Shown: positions 32,905 through 44,729 of the stretch, piece after piece | Layout of the letters: each line of letters starts with the position of its first letter | How positions within the stretch are numbered: the first letter of the stretch is position 1 | Notes under the pieces: model-generated | What the model was told of the DNA's origin: nothing | The model's database searches: none | Seen by the model: the letters and a program-made list of their open reading frames with translations, nothing else | NCBI GenBank assembly: GCA_009760855.2 | Contig: WPIO01000011.1 | Location: forward strand, 5,707,501-5,769,500 | Source: Cristatella mucedo | Taxonomy: Eukaryota > Bryozoa > Phylactolaemata > Cristatellidae | Direction: 5' to 3' | Length of the DNA stretch: 62,000 nucleotides | Program-made: the position numbers and the translations under genes

Positions 32905-33036
32905 GCCAAAGTTCCAGTGGTTAAGGTGCTAGCTCCGACCAAGGTCTGGCCGAGATCGTGGGCTTGAGCCCAGTGGCATATATTTGAAGCGCCCGAATAT
33001 AGATGAAGTTCTCTTATGGCTCTAGAAAAATGAATA
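32905..33036 (+). mobile_element. SINE-1 copy with A and B boxes
   Basis: TGGTTAAGGTG at 32918-32928 fits the pol III A-box consensus exactly. GTGGGCTTGAGCCC near 32959-32972 is the B-box region about 40 bases on. The tail TTTGAAGCGCCCGAATATAG and GATGAAGTTCTCTTATGGC is the LINE-B-type hairpin with a decayed right arm, ending AAAATGAATA directly against a (CA)n run. Confidence 0.78.
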
Positions 33037-33055
33037 ACACACACACACAGAGACA

Positions 33056-33114
<59 letters not shown>

Positions 33115-33131
33115 ACGCACACACAAACACA

Positions 33132-33194
<63 letters not shown>
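33037..33194. repeat. (CA)n-(TA)n microsatellite at SINE-1 3' end
   Basis: ACACAC runs interrupted by CACACG and CACAAA variants, followed by ATATAT. It begins exactly where SINE-1 ends. Confidence 0.95.
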
Positions 33195-33197
<3 letters not shown>

Positions 33198-33966
33198 TAT
33201 AATAGTCAAAAACTTGCAGTTTGGATTCCGGCCGAGATATTCTTAGATCACAGCTTAGCTCTGGATACATTTAGCTGTCTGCAGCCATCAAAAAGATTGT
33301 CAGGTACAACGGGAAATTGAAATGTTACGTTAGCATGCGAGTCCTTTCGTTCACTTCTACCTCAGTCAAACGTCACCATACGACTTGGACGTATCGATGA
33401 TTCACCTGGGACTCGTTAGCCGAGCATCACGGCTCAGAATTATTTGACATTTGCCTGGCATCTTCGTCGACTGGCGCAGATACGAGAACTGCATTTTAAG
33501 GCCGGTACTGTAAGATGCCAGTGGCAAGAGTATCTGCTGAGAACTAGCAGCTGCAAAGTTGCACAAGTTTCCTAGGACCAAAGGATTCAACCAGGCGAGC
33601 ACGCTGACGGTTCAGCACATTGAGTAGCAAAAGCCTAAGATAAAGATCTCTTTGCCGCATTTGTCATCAGCTTTAATGTTGTGAATGCACATGAGCTCTG
33701 CAATGAGCAGCTCCGACGACCTGCCTTCCACGACTGGATCATCGCAGTTATTTCAGCGTATACTCGATACCCTATTCGAAATCCTAAACATTCAACATTC
33801 TTTTGGCACAAGCAGCAATGCTCCGGTCGCTGCCGGCAATTATGCGAGCACTCAATAGAAATTCTAGGATTGAGGTGATTGAGAAACATATACAAGGTCT
33901 CATGGACAGTGACCTCTCGCGTCTTGTGAATGACATAAGACATACGGACAGACTTCACTCGACTGC

Positions 33967-34023
33967 TTGCAGCCATATGCAGCGTTCATAACATGGTGGT
34001 TGCAGCCATATGCAGCGTTCATA
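33967..34023 (+). repeat. 33-bp-spaced direct duplication
   Basis: TTGCAGCCATATGCAGCGTT followed by CATA occurs at 33967 and again at 34000, and is followed by a GTTCATA microduplication. Confidence 0.9.
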
Positions 34024-35776
34024 GTTCATAGTTCATGACCTAGTTTGTGAGAACCAACATTTGGCTCCACTGCAATCTTCACCAAACTTATAGGCTAAGC
34101 CAGGATCATCTGGAGCTATTCTGCTCGGCTGCACGAGGAAACGGTAGATTTACCAAGCAATCCGATAGCCAGACACTGCGCATCTGCATACGGGCATATG
34201 CCAATGAAGACCCGTGAAAAAGTGACAGGCAGCAATATATAACAAGACAATTCACACGTCCCGTTGGTACTAACATGGTGATGGTAATGAGATTAATACC
34301 GCAAGCAAGCATGAATTTATCGAAAGCTTGCACAGCATTTGCAATCACTTGCTGGACTTCTTACCGAAATTGGTAGCCGGCAGTAGTTGCGTATAATGCT
34401 GCCAGAAAGCATTCAGAATGGTAACAATACGAACGAGCTGTATGCACTGTTTTATTGCTCACCTGGCTACCTCGTCAAGTGCTCACCCTTTCTTTTAACT
34501 TAACGCTCTAAGCATGCTACAGAAACTTCAGAAATTTGCATTAATATGTGCAACGAGACCAATCTATGCTTCCAGATGCAGCAAACGAGGGCATACTGAA
34601 ACAGCTTTCAAGCCTTCTTACTGTGACATCGGAAGCCCAGTGTTGCTGAGAACATGGCAATGGCTGTAGCATCCCTGCAGCAGGCCGTTTGGCTATTTCT
34701 GCTTTCGTGCCGCTGGTATGTACAGAGTGGCGCTAGAGCATTTCCTATTCTGAATAATATTTGCACAAGCTGTGATTTTTAAATTTGGGCTGATTCGCTT
34801 TGCTGTTGGCCAATTTTAATTTTTTTTTATCCCTGAGCTGTCCATCTCTTCGTCTATCATCGCTCTCTTCATCTACCTGAAACGGAACCAAATTCTTTGC
34901 TTGATCTGCTGCACTTTTTCTTTTTAAAATTTCCTTCATCCTTCTAGCCAAGATGTAAATTACCAAATTCACCATTCCCATGAGGCAAGAAAAATACTTT
35001 TTGCTGATTACTCTAGAGATAATTAAGCACTCCGTTACATTTTTCAGCAGTTCTCGGGTTCCTTATTTGAATCCCCAAGTGGGAAAGAGCAGGCATCTAC
35101 ATGAGCATTCAAAAACCCCGTACCTCTGTCCGTTAGTACACCTGGACATCGATCACACAAAATAAGAAAACCATCTTTCAGGTTTAACGCTAAGTAGTGT
35201 CTTCACAAGCAATTGGACAACCATTAGACCACTTCAAAGGAGTCTAAGCAACGATCCAACTTCTGGCGCCACCAAATTTTGCAAAAGAAGGCATGGCTAC
35301 TTGCAGACTGAACTAGGAGGCAGCAAGCAAAGTGCTCATCGCAGCACTTATCCTTGTTGATTTGTGGTGACTACAAGTGAAGCCCTTTAATTTTGAATAA
35401 CAGCTAGCGACCTTTAGATGCAACAACTTTGCCCATAAATATGCCAAATGGTGATAAACAGCAGCAAGAAAAGCGCTCATAAATTACGATAGCAAGTCCT
35501 AATCCATGGCATTGAGAAATCTATTTGATAGCAAAGGCAACTTACGGTGGCCTAGCATCCACCATGACTAACAGCTCTCAGACGAGGTCTTGAGGACTAC
35601 AGAAACCCGGACTGGTGCTAAGGCAGGACTTAGATTTTGCCTGCCTCAAAGGCTTGAGCGGAACACCTGTCTTGTGCAAAATTTGGCTTTTTATATTTTA
35701 TATATTAATAAAAAACGCACATAATTACATAATAATGTAATAATGATATACAAATATCTCAGCAGTCACAATCTGG

Positions 35777-35803
35777 TTGATCTAGTAGGCCCTACTAGAT
35801 CAA
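35777..35803. repeat. Perfect 13-bp-arm palindrome
   Basis: TTGATCTAGTAGG and CCTACTAGATCAA are separated by one C. No element ends are seen nearby. Confidence 0.9.
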
Positions 35804-38609
35804 TTATATTATAGCTGCTGAAATAGTATTCGCTGTTTCAGAATTATTATAAGTAGGCAAACATTTCTGTAGAGAACATGTTTTCAGTATCCTAGTACTC
35901 CTGGAGAAGCTAAGCCTTTGTGGGCGAGCAGTTATTCTGTCTAGTTTCGCCGATTCCACGGATTTGGTAGCTGGCCTGGTGTCCAATAAAGACTTTATAG
36001 ATGCTATTAATGAAATTAATGGGAGAAGCACAGCTATGGTGGCCGTATAAAAATCAGAAGCTTACCATAGTGATGTTTAAGGAATACTTACGGTGTGAAC
36101 ACGTTTTGCCAATGTATTTCGTAAACCTTGTACCTACTAGTTTCCAATCACTAATACTGCAAATTACATTAGTATTATGCTTATCTTTTCAAAGGCACCC
36201 TAAATTCAAAATAGATATCTTGCCATTTGCCAGCAATACCACTACATAAAAAATCAGATAGGCCAAACTGATGGAATCCTTCGATAAGCATATGATTGTT
36301 AGTGGTTTCAGCTAGAGATGGTTACATTCAGTAGCGGATGCAGAAGGGTTATGAATAAGAATTCGCCTCTATCCTTTATGAAGAAGCACTCATGACCGCC
36401 ACCTATTCCGATGCCCCACCCTGACCGTAACTAACTACGAAATTGTTTCTCTACTTCCACTCGATGGGCAACCACCTAGCTCGTGTCGAATAAGCACTGC
36501 GATTGTGCACTACAATTTTTATTTGCTGTGGGTCTTTCGCCTATACGAAAATCTTTTAGATCTTGCCTGCTAAAGGAAAATCCTTGCTCACACGCTAGTT
36601 AAGTTCAGTGGCGAGTATTGATAATGCAGCTACCATAGCCAACGTCAATTGATGTTGGAATTACTAACCAATCAACTGAAGACGGGACTACTGGTCGCTA
36701 AGGACCCGATAGCCACTGTCATCAGCAGCCGGGAATGTTCATGCGTAGCTGGACACACTAGGTCAGGCTGACGGTGAGCAAGAGGTAGTGGATTTATCGT
36801 AGCCGACCTCCCCACGGAGCGATACTACCCAGCGGAACCAGAGCTGCGAAAAATACCCCTAGCTGCACAGCTGTACGTTCGAGCAGTGTAGGTCAGAGCT
36901 TTTAAGAGGTCAATTGGTGCATTGCCGAGCTGTGTAATTGGTGCATTGTGGAACTGTGTAACTCTCACCAGGCTATGGACCCAGTCACGAATGGCAAGAT
37001 TGGAATAAATAAGTCAGCAGAGGAAATTACCGTCTCTAGAGGGCAAAGGCAAAGCTGATCCAGATCGACTATAATTGTTGGGATTCGGCTAGGGGGAGAC
37101 GAGTTGCCGACCTGCCGACCAGTAGCTTCATTCAGGAGAATAAATCTGTGGCACTGGTCAAATTACGAAATGATTTTGACAGTCGTTCCCATTAAGCCAC
37201 AGTTTGGCTAGATTCGGTATTGTGGGACTCGATTTTATAGAGCTGGTTTACTACCAGCATGACGACTGAAAATCATTCCCAGCAGTGCCAGCTGGATGCT
37301 ATGTATGCACGTCACAGAGTCTAGTCAATCGAATTCTGATAAATCGGCAGATCGTGCATGCCATCATTTCTGAAGAAGAGACGTACTGGCTTGCATAGAC
37401 AGTGTAGAACGCTCACTAAGCCAGCTAGCCGGTATGGGTGAACCAGTGCCTGACGATCGCTCTTTTTTGGTACCTATTGGCCTTCTGTGACCGTAGAAGC
37501 CTCTGATTATGGTCTTGGAATTATGAGATTTTGAGGATCTTACTTTTTAATTTGTCCAGATCAAGCAGCTCCACCGGAAATCTCGCCAACAGTAGTAGAA
37601 AGTGGCAAGCGTAGACGCAGCTTTTGAGGACTGGCTCGAATGACATCTGAACAGACAGGAAACGAAAGCAGAGCTCAGATTCGAATTAGAAAGAATGAGC
37701 CCAACTTTTTACGGCACCTTTTCTGCCTGTAATACTGACATAGATAATTCATTGCTTCAACAGAATGAACACGGAATGTCGGTAGCTACGACAAGTGCGT
37801 CAGCAAACGACTTCATCTCCACGGCCAGTCTGTCTGAAAATCTCCGAGATGCTGCGTAGCCCATCGACTAGAACGTGAGCCAGCATGGATCAAGGGCTGC
37901 TCACCAGACTGCGGTTCGCTGTAGGTGACAATAAGCCACTTACCTGGTATCCGCATAGCACAAGCTAGAGTTTATGTCGAGGGCAAACATCAGAAAGCCG
38001 AATTGCATTAGATACTTGCATGGTGCAAAACTGGCTAAGAGGCCGATCCTAATTAGTCAATATATCGGGAAATGCCTAGCACGAGCTATTTGAGCGATAC
38101 GGAATACCACTATTTAAGCCCTCAGAAACCTTCCTTGCAGCTTTCGGTTCTAAAAAGAGGGCAGCTAATCTATCTTATTTTCATGCTAATATGAGCCAAT
38201 GCTGCAGTTGACACTACCACTGCCTCAAAAAATATTTTTTCAGTTAGGACGTCAGAGGCAGGGGCATGTGTGAGCAGAAATCTGGAAAAAGCTAGAGAAG
38301 TGAAAAGTAGATTGCGCTAGGTCTCGAATTCAGAGTCGGTCATCTTTGCTTCAGTCTCTGCACCACCTGCCCATAAAGTGAGCCAAAAGTTACATCAAAA
38401 CATAGGAGCAATTGACATGCACACTCCCTACTTGAGTTAGTGTATTCCGATGTCGTTTTTTTAATAACCACAGCAGCTATTCGTGGCTTCTGCTATTTTG
38501 AAATATTTTATTCAACAAGCAAAAAACCCATTATATCAGAGCAGACGTCACTTTAGCAGCAGAGATAGCACCAGAATGCACACTATACAAGCCGCACTCT
38601 AGACTTCGC

Positions 38610-39085
38610 TTCATTCTTTTACTTCATCCTACCTATCAGATTTACTGCCCCACCAGGTTAAGCATCGTAGCACCCACTTTTCGGAATCTAACTTCTCACC
38701 TATACCTCGTACAAGCCTCAAATCTTTTGGAGACCGCGCCTTTAGTGTGCATGCTCCAAAAGCCTGGAACTCATTCCCGACTTTCGTCCCGTTATCCCCT
38801 GAATTGACCACATTTAAAAAGAAATTAAAAACGCGCCTATTTATAACAGCATTTAGTGAGTCCCTGTGATTTGTCCTGTATGTGCTTTTGCGTGCTGATA
38901 CTGTTGCATGCTGCCACTAATCACACTTACACGCTGACCCTGTGCATGTCAAGTCTAACCATGTTATTCATGTTGTTTATTAAGCATGATACCATTCGCC
39001 ATTAGATCGCATTTCCTTGGCAGTAAATGCAAAGCGCCTAGAAAAGGATTGAGTTCTTTGCGGGCTTTTTATCGAGTGCATCATT
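38610..39085 (+). mobile_element. LINE-B 3' end
   Basis: The C-terminal coding sequence begins near the LSDLLPHQ block, with SESNFSPIPRTSLKSFGDRA-like sequence, and the 3' untranslated region and stem-loop (AAAGCGCCTAGAAAAGGATT, right arm GCGGGCTTTTT) follow. The tail has decayed to ATCATTCAGCATC. Confidence 0.85.
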
Positions 39086-40219
39086 CAGCATCGCAGTGCT
39101 ACATGAGCAATCTCAAGGCACGCCCATGGACTGCTGATAAACGAATGTTCAGATATGTTCGGATGTATTTGGCTGGGACTTGAAAATGGAGCAGTTTCTC
39201 GTAAGTCAAAACTTCTGTTGCGAAGCTGAAAAATGATAAATGATAAAGAAATGGCAAATGACAAAGAATTTCGACGCTCCGTTAAGTGGTTTATCTTTTC
39301 ACTTTAGGAAGCGTTTCATTGAATTCAACAAAACGACGGCCAGTCGCACTCTCATCAACACACTCAGAATGCTACAGAATCTGAAAGCCAAGATGCAAGA
39401 GAATGCACTGTGGCTTCGGCAACTCTCTTTGATAATATTGAATTTAAGCAGGGCTATATATTAGCAGGGCTACGAGACTATGGATAATGACAACCAAGAT
39501 TACATAGCAAGAACTAAGAACCCAGTAAACGATTCACAAGCTAGATACGACAATGCTAGGCCTCACTTCGTGCGTCAACTCTGTGAATCCGATGCTGTTG
39601 CGGTGGTGAGGCATGGTGTAACAATGTTTGGCATCACGTTGATATAAACATTTTAGTGAGATCGCCAGGAATGCAATGCACTGGTCGTTAACGTCACTAG
39701 AATAACAGCCTCAAACCATGACCCTGCTGCTGATGCAGTTCTCACTGCTCAGCATGTAGTTATCTCTGCACTCCTTTTCATTTTTCGGCTTACTCGAAAC
39801 CAACGTCTGTTTTCACCGATGACTTGAAATTAGCCTTATGCTTTTACAATTAACTGAGTGCCAGTCCTCTGGAGTCCAGTCGGCTAGGCGTTTGGACCAG
39901 CCTTTCAGCTTTAGGCTGATCACTCGGTCTGGGCTACTCAGTTAGGGCGCTCAGGCTACGCAACCTTCTACTTGGCCAGCCATAGGACAATTTTATTCTC
40001 AGAAAGTCGACACTACACCGTTTGCTTACCAATGTTGGTCCCTGGGGTGCTTGATCGCATTGATCACGGTACCCGTCCGGTAGTGTAGACCAGCAGACCG
40101 GCAGACCGGCGGCCATCCTGCTCAGGTGGCCCACGCAGCTCTAGTTGGCACTGAAGTCCTTCCTAGTGTACTTATCCAGATTATGCCTGATACTGCCTAT
40201 TTCATTCCAACTATCTGCC

Positions 40220-40220
<1 letters not shown>
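39086..40220. other. Intergenic spacer
   Basis: No gene or repeat recognised. Confidence 0.4.
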
Positions 40221-40255
<35 letters not shown>

Positions 40256-40427
40256 TCACTAGATAAAGCGCCCTCAGAGAACTTAATCTCTCTCTAGGCG
40301 CTTTACATTTGCTGTAAAGTGAAATGCAATTGAATGGTAAGTAAAATCATGCTTGAAAAACAAACGAAATGAATAATTAGGTTAGGGGTGACATGCACAG
40401 GGTCAGCATGCAAATAGCAATAGATCC
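40221..40427 (-). mobile_element. LINE-B 3' UTR-only copy, antisense
   Basis: A long pure (TAA)n run, a perfect stem-loop (AAAGCGCCCTCAGAGAAC ... TCTAGGCGCTTT) and the 3' untranslated block up to CAGGGTCAGCATGCAAATAG. No coding part is present. The clean tail suggests it is younger than most LINE-B pieces. Confidence 0.9.
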
Positions 40428-41089
40428 GTTTTCACGTGAATAGCAGAATAGCTTTATAAAAATTGCCGTATGCATTAGAGTTCTGCTGCTGCAGCAGCAC
40501 CGGGTCAAACCCGATCTACCAGAAAGAGAAAATCTAGCAGACCGGAAGGTCGTGAGCATTCTACCCAGTCCCCAGCACAGATTAAAACGTGAACAATATT
40601 GATCGTTAAGGTTATATTCTGACAGAGGCATCAAGACTTAAAAATAGTGCATTCAGGCTTAGAATTTGCTCTTTTTGACCACTGTTTTGGTTTGATTCAG
40701 CATCCCGATGCTAAGGGCGTCTCCTTTGAGACACTACGCAGAATGCAGTTCCAACAGTTTTTGGAAATGGATTCGCCCGGGGTGGGTAAATGCTGACGGC
40801 CCCGGACGCACCAAAGGCAGCAAAGAAGCTAGTTGAGAAAATTCCTCTTTGAGTGTGGCCTTGAATCTATTTGAGATAGTTAAAATCCCCAGAGTTATGC
40901 CACCAAATCCTAATAGTCATGATTGTAAACACACGGAGGTCGAAGTGATCTACATAGCGAGCGGGATTATTAAATGCTAAATCTGCTGTATGTTGTTCTG
41001 CATGGGTGTACAAAGGTATGAGAATGATAAACTCGTAGGGAATTGCATGCAGTGGTTAGACAAGCGATGGTGCTGCTGCTAATAAATGT
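40428..41089. other. Intergenic spacer
   Basis: No gene is recognised. A possible very degenerate SINE-2 piece near 40440-40570 is too weak to call. Confidence 0.35.
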
Positions 41090-41245
41090 CAGCTCACTAG
41101 GTAAGGTGGTTGCTTTTCACGACCTCGGTTCAGAGGTTGTGGGTTCGAATCCTGCAGTGGGCGATTCTTTATTGCCACTGCAAGGGGTGGTAATAGCCGT
41201 AAAGGCTCTTCTGTCGCTCTACAAACAAGGTTTTTTAGCCTGGCA
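41090..41245 (+). mobile_element. SINE-2 copy with canonical B box
   Basis: AGGTAAGGTGGTTGCTTTTC (A-box region), then GTGGGTTCGAATCCTGCAG containing the pol III B box GGTTCGAATCC, then CACTGCAAGGGGTGG, the AGCCGTAAAGGCT mini-hairpin, TCTTCTGTCGCTCTACAAAC and an end near AGGTTTTTTAGCC. It is tRNA-derived by its boxes. The downstream sequence does not fold into a tRNA. Confidence 0.75.
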
Positions 41246-41873
41246 TCTCATTGCAGATGAAATGAAAAAGCTCTGTTGCTGCATGGTCGTTGAGATGTTG
41301 CTAAATCTCTTCACTGACAAGGTGGTATTTTCGAGCTTCTGCTGCTTTTCTGGCTGCCTGGCTGCTTTCATCCCCTTGAGTCTTAGACTTTGAGTAGATG
41401 CTCTCATTTTACGATTCAGGTCGAAAGCACGAGTCCTGGAGTATCTTATCAGGGCATGAGCTGTGTTTATTACCTTTGGATCTGTTCATGATTTGAACAA
41501 ACTTTATATAGACATTTTTTTAGTTCTGCTCTTATTTGAAAATATAGAGACGTGCACTCGGGGTTTGTGCAAGAACTTTGTGGAGTCTCTTTAACCTTAC
41601 TTCTCACCTTTCAGCGGCAAGGTTTGCTTGCGGATCAGCATCAGCTCAGCTGGACTGTTTTCATAATTCGATGTAATTTTCTTGCTGTATTTTACACTGT
41701 GTTGGAATAAGTACAGAATGTAACACGGAAACAGATGTTATGAATGAACACAGAGGTATTAGCATACTAGATATGCTCGGGGTATGCCCAAGTCATGTAC
41801 CGTTTGTAGCATGATGTCAGTGCGTCGCAGCTTGCATTTCAGCTGCCTTCCGAGGCTGCTACGCAATGTAGAG
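41246..41873. other. Intergenic spacer
   Basis: No gene or repeat recognised. Confidence 0.4.
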
Positions 41874-41968
41874 AATAATAATAATAATACGCTCGATATA
41901 ACCCTCAGATAACTCAATCTCTTTCTAGGCAATTTACATTCGCTGCAAAGGAAACCCGATCGAATGTT
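41874..41968 (-). mobile_element. LINE-B solo 3' tail, antisense
   Basis: GAATAATAATAATAATACGC, ATAACCCTCAGATAACTC, TTTCTAGGCAATTTACATTC and GCTGCAAAGGAAACCCGATC give the stem-loop and the first 3' UTR bases only. A sense LINE-B copy begins directly after it. Confidence 0.8.
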
Positions 41969-42489
41969 TGCAGCGTATATTAGACTAACTAGGTCAACTA
42001 AGCACAAGCTTGAAAAAGCATTCAAAAGAACTGGACTGACTGTCCATGGACAGTCATGCGAAGACTATTGTCAATCGTACGAATCAGTTCTAGCAAAGGC
42101 CAAGTCTAGCTCTTGCAACAACATTGTTGTTTTTAATCATGAATGCACTATCCAAAAATGCTGATGTCTACGATCAATCATCTCCTTAACTGCTTCCACG
42201 TTAGCTCCTTACCTAATGATCCCTGTGAAGATCTAACTGATCGCTTCTCTAGCTTCTTTGTAAACAAGACAGACTAAATCAGAGAGTCCATCCCTAATAT
42301 GGCAGCATCCCAACCCCAGAATTCAGTCCCTCAATCACGTATAGTACCTCGATGTCTACATTAAAGGAGGTCACTAATAACCTCGTCCTGGCATTCATAT
42401 CCCAGTCAAAGAAGACAACTCGTCTGCTGGACCCTGTTCCCACTGTCTTCCTTCTACGATGCATTGATCCACTAAAAAAAGAAATAATA

Positions 42490-42665
42490 AAAATACTAGC
42501 TGTTTTAACAGCCTCTTTTTGTATCGCGACAGAAGAGCCTTTACGGCTATCGCCCCGCTTTCAGTGGCGATATAGGATCGCCCACCGCAGGAATTGAACC
42601 CACGACATCGGGATCGAGGTCGTGAAAAGCATCTGCCTTACCTGTCCACTCACTGTACCATTCGT
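42490..42665 (-). mobile_element. SINE-2 copy nested in LINE-B, antisense
   Basis: AGCCTCTTTTTGTATCGCGA, AGAAGAGCCTTTACGGCTAT, CAGGAATTGAACCCACGACA (decayed B box) and GTCGTGAAAAGCATCTGCCT in order. It lies between LINE-B coding sequence and a LINE-A 3' fragment. Confidence 0.75.
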
Positions 42666-42671
42666 AGCTAT

Positions 42672-42953
42672 GACTCAATGACAACTACTCTCCTGCTGCT
42701 GACTATGGCTCAGCCTTGCCAGTGGTCCTGAGCTGCTACTTCCTTGCTACTTACCACTACCTCAACAGCTCTCCTGACTCTGCTATGCTTCCCACTTTCT
42801 CTTTGCTGCGTGAGATGAAGTTTGCTGGCTACCGAATGGGTACCGGAAGCCGCTCAGACTTTGAGTACGCTATACAAGCCTCTCCTGCATAACACACACA
42901 TAGTATGTGTGTCTTTGTGGAGTACAGGCAGAGATGCATTACATTACATTACT
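42672..42953 (+). mobile_element. LINE-A 3' end nested in LINE-B
   Basis: CTCTCCTGCTGCTGACTATG, CTACCTCAACAGCTCTCCTG, GCGTGAGATGAAGTTTGC, the stop and 3' UTR, and a GCATTACATTACATTAC tail that abuts the resumption of LINE-B coding sequence (NIINMALASGHVP). This shows LINE-A inserting into LINE-B. Confidence 0.85.
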
Positions 42954-43692
42954 AACATCATAAATATGGCATTAGCCTCAGGTCATGTTCCAGCACCTTT
43001 CAAAAAGACTGTAATCAGGCCACTACTCAAGAAAGCATCACTAGACCAGCAGATCTTGAGTAACTTTCGCCCGGTCTCTAATCTACCATTCCTATCGAAG
43101 ACACTGAAGTCAATCCTGGCAGACCAGCTGAACTCATATATTGAAACTTCAAACGCTGCTATAAATTTCTTGTCTGGTTTTACAGCTAATCGCTTCACAG
43201 AATCAGCATTGTTTCGAGTGTATAACGACCTGCTTAGGAATGCGGACTTAGGATAAAGTCTCCTGCTTGTTCTGTTTGATCTTTCGGCAGCTTTTGACAC
43301 TATCGATCAACAAGTCCTTCTTGAGCTTCTTTCATTTCTCCTGGGCAACGTCGGTACTGCACTACAGTGGTTCCGGTCATGTTTAAGCGGAAGACTCCAG
43401 AGTATTGATGTCAATGGACACAGATCATCCGAGGAACCTCTGAAGTGTGGGGCACCTCAGGGTCTGTGCCTAGTCCAGTTCTTTTCACGGTTTATTCTCT
43501 CCATTTTGCCGATGTGATAGAAAGGTACATAGGCTTTAACTAGGCATCCACTTACTACCTAGATAACATTTATTTGTCTTTCGCTTTGATCCCTCCCAGC
43601 TCTCCAATGCTTCTAATTCTGTCAGATCTCCTGCTGCATGTCTTGATGACATCTGCACAAGGATGGCAGCAAACTTTGTTAAATTAGAGGAT

Positions 43693-43762
43693 AATAATAA
43701 TAATAACACACTTGATAAAGCCCACTCAGAGAACTCAATCTCTTTCTAGGCGCTTTACATTC
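43693..43762 (-). mobile_element. Minimal LINE-B tail (about 70 bp) nested in LINE-B
   Basis: AATAATAATAATAACACACT, TGATAAAGCCCACTCAGAG, AACTCAATCTCTTTCTAGGC and GCTTTACATTC interrupt the host frame between LEDN-like and ETNFLVMGKPS-like sequence. Uninterrupted copies at 12.98 kb and 55.72 kb have the two sides joined. The inserted piece consists of only the stem-loop and tail in reverse orientation. Confidence 0.9.
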
Positions 43763-44729
43763 GATGAAACCAACTTTCTAGTTATGGGCAAACCAAGTGT
43801 GACTCAGAAATCGGAAAAATTAGCGCTCATAATCGGCTCTGCAAGCAAATGTCCTGCTGGGATCTGTACGAAATCTAGGCGTCCGATTCCAAAGTGACCT
43901 TTAATTAGATTACCACATCAGCTCCACAGTCGATTATGCTTACTTTCAGCTACATAATGTTGATATAACTCCTGCTTGTTTAGACAGGGATACCACATCT
44001 AAATCGGGCAATGTATTTATGACATCGCGTTTTGACATCTGTAACTCACTGCTTGCTAGTCTACTGGTCTGTCCAATAAGGCACTTGCAGCTTCTGCAAA
44101 ACTCTACAGCTAGGCTTGGCTGTCGTGAGCTTTGCAGTTGCCACATCTCACCACTTCTTGCCGACCTGCACTGGCTCCCAATCAAGCAACACATAGACTT
44201 TCAGGTTCTGTCACTCATTGTTAGGTCACTTTATTCTTTGGCTCTAGCCTACCTATTAGACCTACTCCTCCACCAGACTAAGCATAGCACCACTCACTTT
44301 TCGGAATCTAACCCTACACCTATACCTCATAAAATCCTCAAATCTTTTTGTGACCGTGCCTTTAGTTCGTATGTTCCCAAAGCCTTGAACTCACTTGCGG
44401 CTTTCGTCAAGATATCCCTGACTTGACCACATTTAAAAAGAAGCTAAAAAAGTATCTATTTATCACAGCATTTATTTGGCCCATGTGATTTGACCTTTAT
44501 GGAATATATATGCATGCTGATACTGTTCTATCAGTACTTGCATGCTGACCCTGTGCATGTCACGTTTAACCATGTTATTCTCCTTGTTTATTGAGCATGA
44601 TGGCAATAACCATTCTATCCTGCTACATTTGTAGCAATTATAAAGTGTTTATATAGAGATTTAGCTCTCTTATGGTGTTGTATCAAACGTATTGTTATTA
44701 TTATTATTATTATTATTAATATTATTATT

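Larger units (their letters stand above)
33195..38609. other. Gene-poor intergenic region
   Basis: I find no recognisable LINE, SINE or conserved protein in 5.4 kb, apart from a short duplication at 33967-34023 and a palindrome at 35777-35803. A 78-codon minus-strand ORF at 34745-34981 has a hydrophobic start and a Lys/Arg-rich body but no family match that I know. About 36.7-38.1 kb is relatively GC-rich with no ORF; it could be an old element. Confidence 0.4.
41969..44725 (+). mobile_element. Long LINE-B copy, interrupted by nested insertions
   Basis: This spans from the endonuclease-RT linker (LEKAFKRTGLTVHGQSCEDY) through RT ([39 protein letters not shown]), the C-terminal block and a full 3' end with a TTATTATTATTATTA tail. 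It is interrupted at about 42480-42952 by SINE-2 and LINE-A sequence and at 43693-43762 by an antisense LINE-B tail. The catalytic YADD region is degenerate, with stops and frameshifts throughout. It is the most complete LINE-B copy in the window. Confidence 0.88.

Noticed and set aside
32883-33320. Cys/Val and His/Thr repeat ORFs
   Set aside because: Products of the (CA)n/(GT)n microsatellite. The same holds for 54347-54741 and 59040-59456.
40440-40570. Degenerate SINE-2 copy, antisense
   Set aside because: GGTCGTGAGCATTCTACCC and GGGTCAAACCC are suggestive, but the rest does not align by eye.
41090-41245. Functional tRNA gene
   Set aside because: The B box is good but I could not pair an acceptor stem, and the same unit recurs with a non-tRNA tail, so it is a SINE.
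41180-41245. SINE-2 tail sharing LINE-A 3' end
   Set aside because: Only short pieces (GCTATACAAA against CGATACAAA) are alike; there is no shared hairpin or ATTAC tail.
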